Assembly (NCBI RefSeq): GCF_900142445.1
Contig: NZ_FRAV01000021.1
Span: forward strand, 28,856 to 92,855
DNA length: 64,000 nt
Reading direction: 5' to 3'
Origin: Chryseobacterium polytrichastri
Lineage (GTDB): Bacteria; Bacteroidota; Bacteroidia; Flavobacteriales; Weeksellaceae
Made by a program: the position numbers and the translations under genes. The notes under the pieces were generated by a model, which was not told where the DNA came from, ran no database searches, and was given only the letters and a program-made list of their open reading frames with translations. Positions 61,101 to 64,000 of this stretch are shown here, piece after piece (within the stretch, counting starts at the first letter, position 1; each line of letters opens with the position of its first letter).

Positions 61101-61726
61101 TCAGTGCTAATGCTGTTATTGGAACAACTGTATCTGCTACTACAGATGGTACTACAACTTGTCAGCCAAATAGAGCAAACAACGTTTGGTATTCTGTGGT
61201 TGTTCCGGCATCAGGTTCTGTAACAGTAGAAACTGCGGCAGTTACCGGATCAGGATTTATAGATTCTGTGCTATCTGCTCATACAGGAGTTTGTGGAGCA
61301 TTGATAAATGCAGCTTGTAATGATGATATTGCTACAGGAAATAATTTTTCAAAAATTGCATTAGTAGGTCAAACACCAGGAGCTGTAATTTACTTTAGTG
61401 TTTGGAGATATTCTTCAGGAGCAGGGGTAGATGGTCAATTCCAGATCTCAGCTTACGATGCATCAATTAATTTGGCAACTTCTGAGACTTCAGGAGCTAA
61501 AAATATTATTAAAGTATATCCAAATCCTTTTGTAGATGATTTAAATATCTCAGACATCACTAAAGTGAAATCTGTTTTGGTAAATGATATTTCAGGAAGA
61601 TTGGTAAAAACTATTGATAATCCGGGTTCTTCTCTTCATTTAGGAGATTTGAAATCAGGAATGTATTTATTGACGCTGGAAATGAAAGATGGTACTAGAC
61701 AATCGATTAAAGTGATCAAAAGATAA
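58157..61726 (+). CDS. T9SS surface protein with five tandem ~144-residue repeats
   Basis: This 1189-residue protein has a signal peptide ending in NAQ (1-20). An N-terminal beta-rich domain (~20-195, 'GGYAPIDVNYGYNFTEQIFTK') and two fibronectin-like segments are followed by five copies of a pre-peptidase-like beta domain. Each starts 'ANDECxNAVTxTVNPD' and contains 'DDDVWxKFTA' and 'YYVRVYN'. The copies begin at about 59342, 59756, 60188, 60620 and 61052, and the middle three have an identical 432-bp period. A type A sorting domain ends the protein ('VYPNPFVDDLNISDIT'). It should be an exported, surface-attached protein of adhesin type. No enzyme motif is visible. Confidence 0.9.
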   Translation: MKKLLLTCLFFLIATFLNAQIVLGSGTTKGGYAPIDVNYGYNFTEQIFTKSEINSTAGNITGVKFYLSNTSDISKSVDWVVYVGHTTKTNFTSTSDWVPVSSLTQVFSGVVSVVAGEVTVTFATPFAYNNVDNLVLAIDENTPDFTATTNRFYTYVGAANSGLYFRSDTVNPDPFAPAAGERSNVKSLTNLLGLMPASAPACPVVSAPTAAATGVALLPTITWAAASTAASYKISVGTTPGGTDIVNMTDVGNVTSYTFTTALNYSTTYYYTVSATNVIGNSTGCAERTFTTVSVACPSVSAPTAAQTGLSVRPTFTWPTISGVTGYRLSIGTSAGANNILNNFDLGNVLTYTLTTAQQLTANTQYFYTVTAYSGNYSSTGCTERNFKTANAAIPANDECINAVTLTVNPDLACTATTAGNTLGATNSLAATPCFGNPDDDVWFKFTATSSTHHLKFSDIVSTGVISTTDMYVQVLGGACGALTSVICSDSDAITIVNGLTPGTIYYVRVYTYGGQGNNASFNICVGTPPAAPANDECSNAVTVAVNSDMNCSSVISGTTLSATNSSVAVSPCTGVADDDVWYKFTAVGTAHTIWLKNIVSVGLSSDTSLYAQVFSGTCGTLASIKCITSNTAYTSLTGLNPGGTYYVRVYNSNTNSTLTTYANTFDLCIGTLPPPPANDDCVNAVTVTVNPDLNCGSTTSGTTLSATNSGLAVTPCTGVADDDVWYKFTAVGASHTIWLKNVVSVGNSSSTSLYAQVFSGACGTLTSIKCTTSNTAYTTLTALTPGQTYYVRVYNSSANTTTSTYANTFDLCIGTLPPPPANDDCVNAVTVTVNPDINCGSITSGTTLSATNSVLAVTPCTGVADDDVWFKFTAVGASHTLWLKNIVSVGNSSSTSLYAQVFSGVCGTLTSMTCITSNTAYTSLTGLTPGQTYYVRVYNSNTNSATTIYANTFDLCIGTPPPPPANDECTGAVALTVGGNFSANAVIGTTVSATTDGTTTCQPNRANNVWYSVVVPASGSVTVETAAVTGSGFIDSVLSAHTGVCGALINAACNDDIATGNNFSKIALVGQTPGAVIYFSVWRYSSGAGVDGQFQISAYDASINLATSETSGAKNIIKVYPNPFVDDLNISDITKVKSVLVNDISGRLVKTIDNPGSSLHLGDLKSGMYLLTLEMKDGTRQSIKVIKR
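59342..61480 (+). repeat. Tandem coding repeats inside the T9SS gene
   Basis: Five in-frame units start at 59342, 59756, 60188, 60620 and 61052. Spacings are 414, 432, 432 and 432 bp. Units 3 and 4 are almost identical at DNA level, unit 2 is close, unit 1 is more diverged and unit 5 is the most diverged. Confidence 0.9.
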
Positions 61727-61749
61727 ATTGTAATAAATATAATTAATTG

Positions 61750-61785
61750 AATAACGGCTAAATTTTTTTAGTCGTTATTTTTTTT
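61750..61785 (+). terminator. Rho-independent terminator
   Basis: AATAACGGCTAAA (61750-61762) and TTTAGTCGTTATT (61767-61779) pair (one G-U) around a 4-nt loop, followed by TTTTTT. It is 24 bp past the stop codon. Confidence 0.85.
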
Positions 61786-61864
61786 AGTTAAATATTATAT
61801 TTTAAAGTATTAAGTGGATGAATTGTTACTAATTTAGTGTACAAATCAATAAAAATATTAATTT

Positions 61865-63829
61865 ATGACAAAATTTTTACTTTCATGTTTATTAATGATA
61901 AGCATGACATTGAGTGCCCAGATTAGTTTGGGTACGGGAAGTACGAATGTTGGAGTTGCTCCAATAAGCACTTATTATGGATATTCTTATGTTCAGCAAA
62001 TTTTCACAAAACAGGAAATTAATGCGAACGCAGCAGGAAATATTACAGGACTTAAATTTTATCTTGACCCTTCACTATCAATTGCTAATTCTTCAGATTG
62101 GGTGGTTTATTTGGGGTTAACCTCTAAAACCTCCTTTATGTCTGTGATAGATTGGATCCCTGTTTCTCAATTAACGCAGGTATATACAGGAAACGTAACC
62201 AATAACAATGGAGTAATAGAAATTACTTTTGCGACACCTTTTCCGTATGACAATATGAGTAATTTAGTGGTAGCTGCTGAGGAAAACTCTGCAGGATATG
62301 ATGCTAATGATAGTGATGAAGCAATGTATGTTTATTCTTCATCTCCTAATTCTACCTTGTATTTTAGAAATGATAATGTAAACCCAGATCCTTCGGCGCC
62401 ATCCGATGGAAATTTAGAAGCCTATAAATCGGTGGTTACTTTTGTAGGGTTAACTCCTGGGGCAATTCCAATCTGTCCTTTAGTGACGTATCCTATGAAC
62501 AATTCAACGCTTATTCCATTTTCACCTACTATTACATGGACAACTTCTTCTGGAGCTACAGGATATAAAGTCTCTATAGGTACAACTCCGGGAGGTACAA
62601 ATATCGTTAATCAGCAATTGGTAACTACGAATAGTTTTACGCCTTCAACAGCCCTTGCTCCGGATACAAACTTTTATGTGAGAGTAGTTGCTGTAGGAAC
62701 AGGAGGAGATTCTTCTGCTTGTTCTGAAACAATGTTTAAGACAATTCCACCGCCTCCAACTAATGATGAATGCTCTTCTGCTATTACATTAACAGTAAAC
62801 CCAGATCTAAATTGCGGAACGGTAACTGCAGGATATACATTGGGAGCTACAGATTCTAGTTTAGTACCTGATCCTTGTTATGGAGATCCTGATGATGACG
62901 TTTGGTTTAAATTTGTTGCCACGGCGACTACTCATAAAATTTCGCTTACTAATATTCTTTCTATGGGGTCGGATGATGATGATGATACTTATTTTCAGGT
63001 ATTTGATGGAGCGTGCGGCTCATTGTCAAGTATTTTATGTTCTGATCCTACCTCGTCTACAATTTCAGGCTTAACAGTCGGGAATACTTATTATGTGAGA
63101 GTGTATAGCTATTACGGCGCAGGAAGCAATCAAAGTTTTGATATATGTATCGGGACATTCCCGCCGCCACCAGCGAATGACGCTTGCTCAGGAGCTTTAC
63201 AGGCAACAGCTTTCCCATATAATTATGTGCAATCTGATGGAGGAGGTGCCACCAATAATGGAGGGTTTATTACAGCTTGTACCAATGGTATGAATGATGG
63301 AACTTGGTTTACATTTACAGGCAACGGAAATACTCATAATATTACGGTAACAATGCCTTCCGGAAGTAATTTTGATGCAGAAATTGGGGTGTATACAGGA
63401 ACTTGTGGAAGTTTAGTTTGTGTAGATCGTGTAGACGACGAAGGAGAGGGCGGAACTGAAACCATTTCAATACCTACAGTTTCCGGAACTACTTATTTTG
63501 TAAACGTAGGATATTATGATGATGGTATAGATGAACCTGAAGGAACGTTTACTATTAATATTACTAATGGAGCGTTGGGAACTTCCGAAGTTAAAGGTAA
63601 TAAAGATGGGATTAAAGCGTATCCTAATCCATTTACAGAGGTGCTAACGTTTTCAGATGTAACTCATGTAAAATCAATTTCTATATCTGATATTTCAGGA
63701 AGATTAATTAAAACGATTGATCAACCTACTTCAACGCTTCAGTTGGGAGAATTAAAATCAGGATTGTACATGGTAACTTTACAAATGAAAGATGGTTCTA
63801 AGCAAACAATTAAAGCAATTAAAAAGTAA
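61865..63829 (+). CDS. T9SS surface protein, paralogue of the preceding gene
   Basis: This 654-residue protein has a signal peptide ending in SAQ (1-18). The N-terminal domain (~20-195, 'VGVAPISTYYGYSYVQQIFTK', 'SDWVVYLGLTSKTSF') is clearly related to that of the upstream protein. One fibronectin-like segment and two repeats of the same 'NDECxxAITLTVNPD' beta domain follow; the second unit ('ANDACSGALQAT') is diverged. An Asp-rich patch ('GSDDDDDTYFQVF') may bind metal. The type A sorting domain ('AYPNPFTEVLTFSDVTHVK') ends the protein. It looks like a shorter version of the 58157-61726 gene and is probably another surface adhesin. Confidence 0.88.
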   Translation: MTKFLLSCLLMISMTLSAQISLGTGSTNVGVAPISTYYGYSYVQQIFTKQEINANAAGNITGLKFYLDPSLSIANSSDWVVYLGLTSKTSFMSVIDWIPVSQLTQVYTGNVTNNNGVIEITFATPFPYDNMSNLVVAAEENSAGYDANDSDEAMYVYSSSPNSTLYFRNDNVNPDPSAPSDGNLEAYKSVVTFVGLTPGAIPICPLVTYPMNNSTLIPFSPTITWTTSSGATGYKVSIGTTPGGTNIVNQQLVTTNSFTPSTALAPDTNFYVRVVAVGTGGDSSACSETMFKTIPPPPTNDECSSAITLTVNPDLNCGTVTAGYTLGATDSSLVPDPCYGDPDDDVWFKFVATATTHKISLTNILSMGSDDDDDTYFQVFDGACGSLSSILCSDPTSSTISGLTVGNTYYVRVYSYYGAGSNQSFDICIGTFPPPPANDACSGALQATAFPYNYVQSDGGGATNNGGFITACTNGMNDGTWFTFTGNGNTHNITVTMPSGSNFDAEIGVYTGTCGSLVCVDRVDDEGEGGTETISIPTVSGTTYFVNVGYYDDGIDEPEGTFTINITNGALGTSEVKGNKDGIKAYPNPFTEVLTFSDVTHVKSISISDISGRLIKTIDQPTSTLQLGELKSGLYMVTLQMKDGSKQTIKAIKK

Positions 63830-63889
63830 ATAAATATTTGTCTGGTCCTAAAAATGCGATACAGATTATAGGTCAAAAATAGATAATTA

Positions 63890-63925
63890 AACCAAAGCAA
63901 AAACATTTTTGCTTTGGTTTTTTGT
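63890..63925 (+). terminator. Rho-independent terminator
   Basis: AACCAAAGCAAAAA (63890-63903) and TTTTTGCTTTGGTT (63906-63919) form a 14-bp inverted repeat followed by TTTTGTTTTG. It closes the last T9SS gene; the remaining DNA to 64000 shows no gene. Confidence 0.85.
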
Positions 63926-64000
63926 TTTGTATGTTTTCATTTTCAATTCAGACTGGTTGTGCATTTGGTTTGGCGTAAGATAATGATTCGAAAAATGTGG

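Noticed and set aside
59342..61480. CRISPR-like periodic repeats
   Set aside because: The period is 432 bp, in frame and coding, with gradual divergence; there are no short repeats with unique spacers.
1..64000. tRNA or rRNA genes
   Set aside because: I saw no cloverleaf with a TTC loop and CCA-type end, and no conserved rRNA segments; short tracts such as the GGTTCAA near 11598 are not in a tRNA context.

Overview
The window looks like a chromosomal segment of a low-GC member of the Bacteroidota, family Weeksellaceae, most likely Chryseobacterium or a close relative. The supporting evidence is AT-rich intergenic DNA, promoters of the TTG / TAnnTTTG type, four proteins with type IX secretion (T9SS) C-terminal sorting domains, DUF5686 outer-membrane proteins, many lipoproteins, an archaeal-type ProRS and a DnaE fused to an exonuclease. 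No rRNA, tRNA or CRISPR was seen.

Layout. 1-4.5 kb holds two tandem DUF5686 outer-membrane proteins (the first cut by the window edge). 4.6-7.3 kb is alaS, followed by a non-coding stretch with a MITE-like inverted-repeat element. 7.7-10.2 kb is a compact stress locus: ECF sigma factor, zinc-type anti-sigma candidate, DUF417 membrane protein and a lipid-anchored MsrA-MsrB fusion. 10.2-13.7 kb has a small membrane protein, an L,D-transpeptidase-like lipoprotein, the first copy of a ~250-bp dispersed repeat and an ABC-2 exporter. 13.8-17.9 kb carries an AAA+ ATPase, a Tle1/DUF2235-type phospholipase effector candidate and a DUF2931 lipoprotein (likely immunity), followed by a decayed tail of a second effector. 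18-29.6 kb is mostly core genes (prfB, DedA, esterase, DUF808, acyltransferase, grpE-dnaJ, Nramp), interrupted by a pair of paralogous secreted proteins, one with thrombospondin type 3 repeats, and a Bor-like lipoprotein. 29.7-38.5 kb has a DUF937-OmpA protein, proS, a Gly-rich lipoprotein paired with a FadL-type porin, the second repeat copy, a ZIP transporter and two methyltransferases. 38.5-41.6 kb is a lipoprotein island: an XRE regulator facing three lipoprotein genes and another decayed gene tail. 41.7-50.1 kb has a glycosyltransferase, a PLP lyase facing an Lrp regulator, a bestrophin, a fused 2-oxoacid dehydrogenase E1 and a T9SS subtilase. 50.4-55.1 kb is dnaE with an N-terminal proofreading exonuclease. 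55.4-63.8 kb holds three consecutive large T9SS surface proteins, two of them paralogues and one with exact 432-bp internal repeats.

The most interesting parts are: (i) the effector/immunity cassette with an orphan tail at 13.8-17.94 kb; (ii) the XRE/lipoprotein island with its own orphan tail at 38.5-41.6 kb, which shows the same kind of scar; (iii) the sigma/anti-sigma/DUF417/MsrAB locus; (iv) the mirrored leaders shared by the PLP lyase and its divergent Lrp regulator; and (v) a pair of paralogous secreted proteins with a shared domain I do not recognise. Many start sites were moved from the longest open frame to internal ATG codons that give proper signal peptides or family-typical N-termini; these choices are explained in the entries. 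No step was computed; alignments are by eye.
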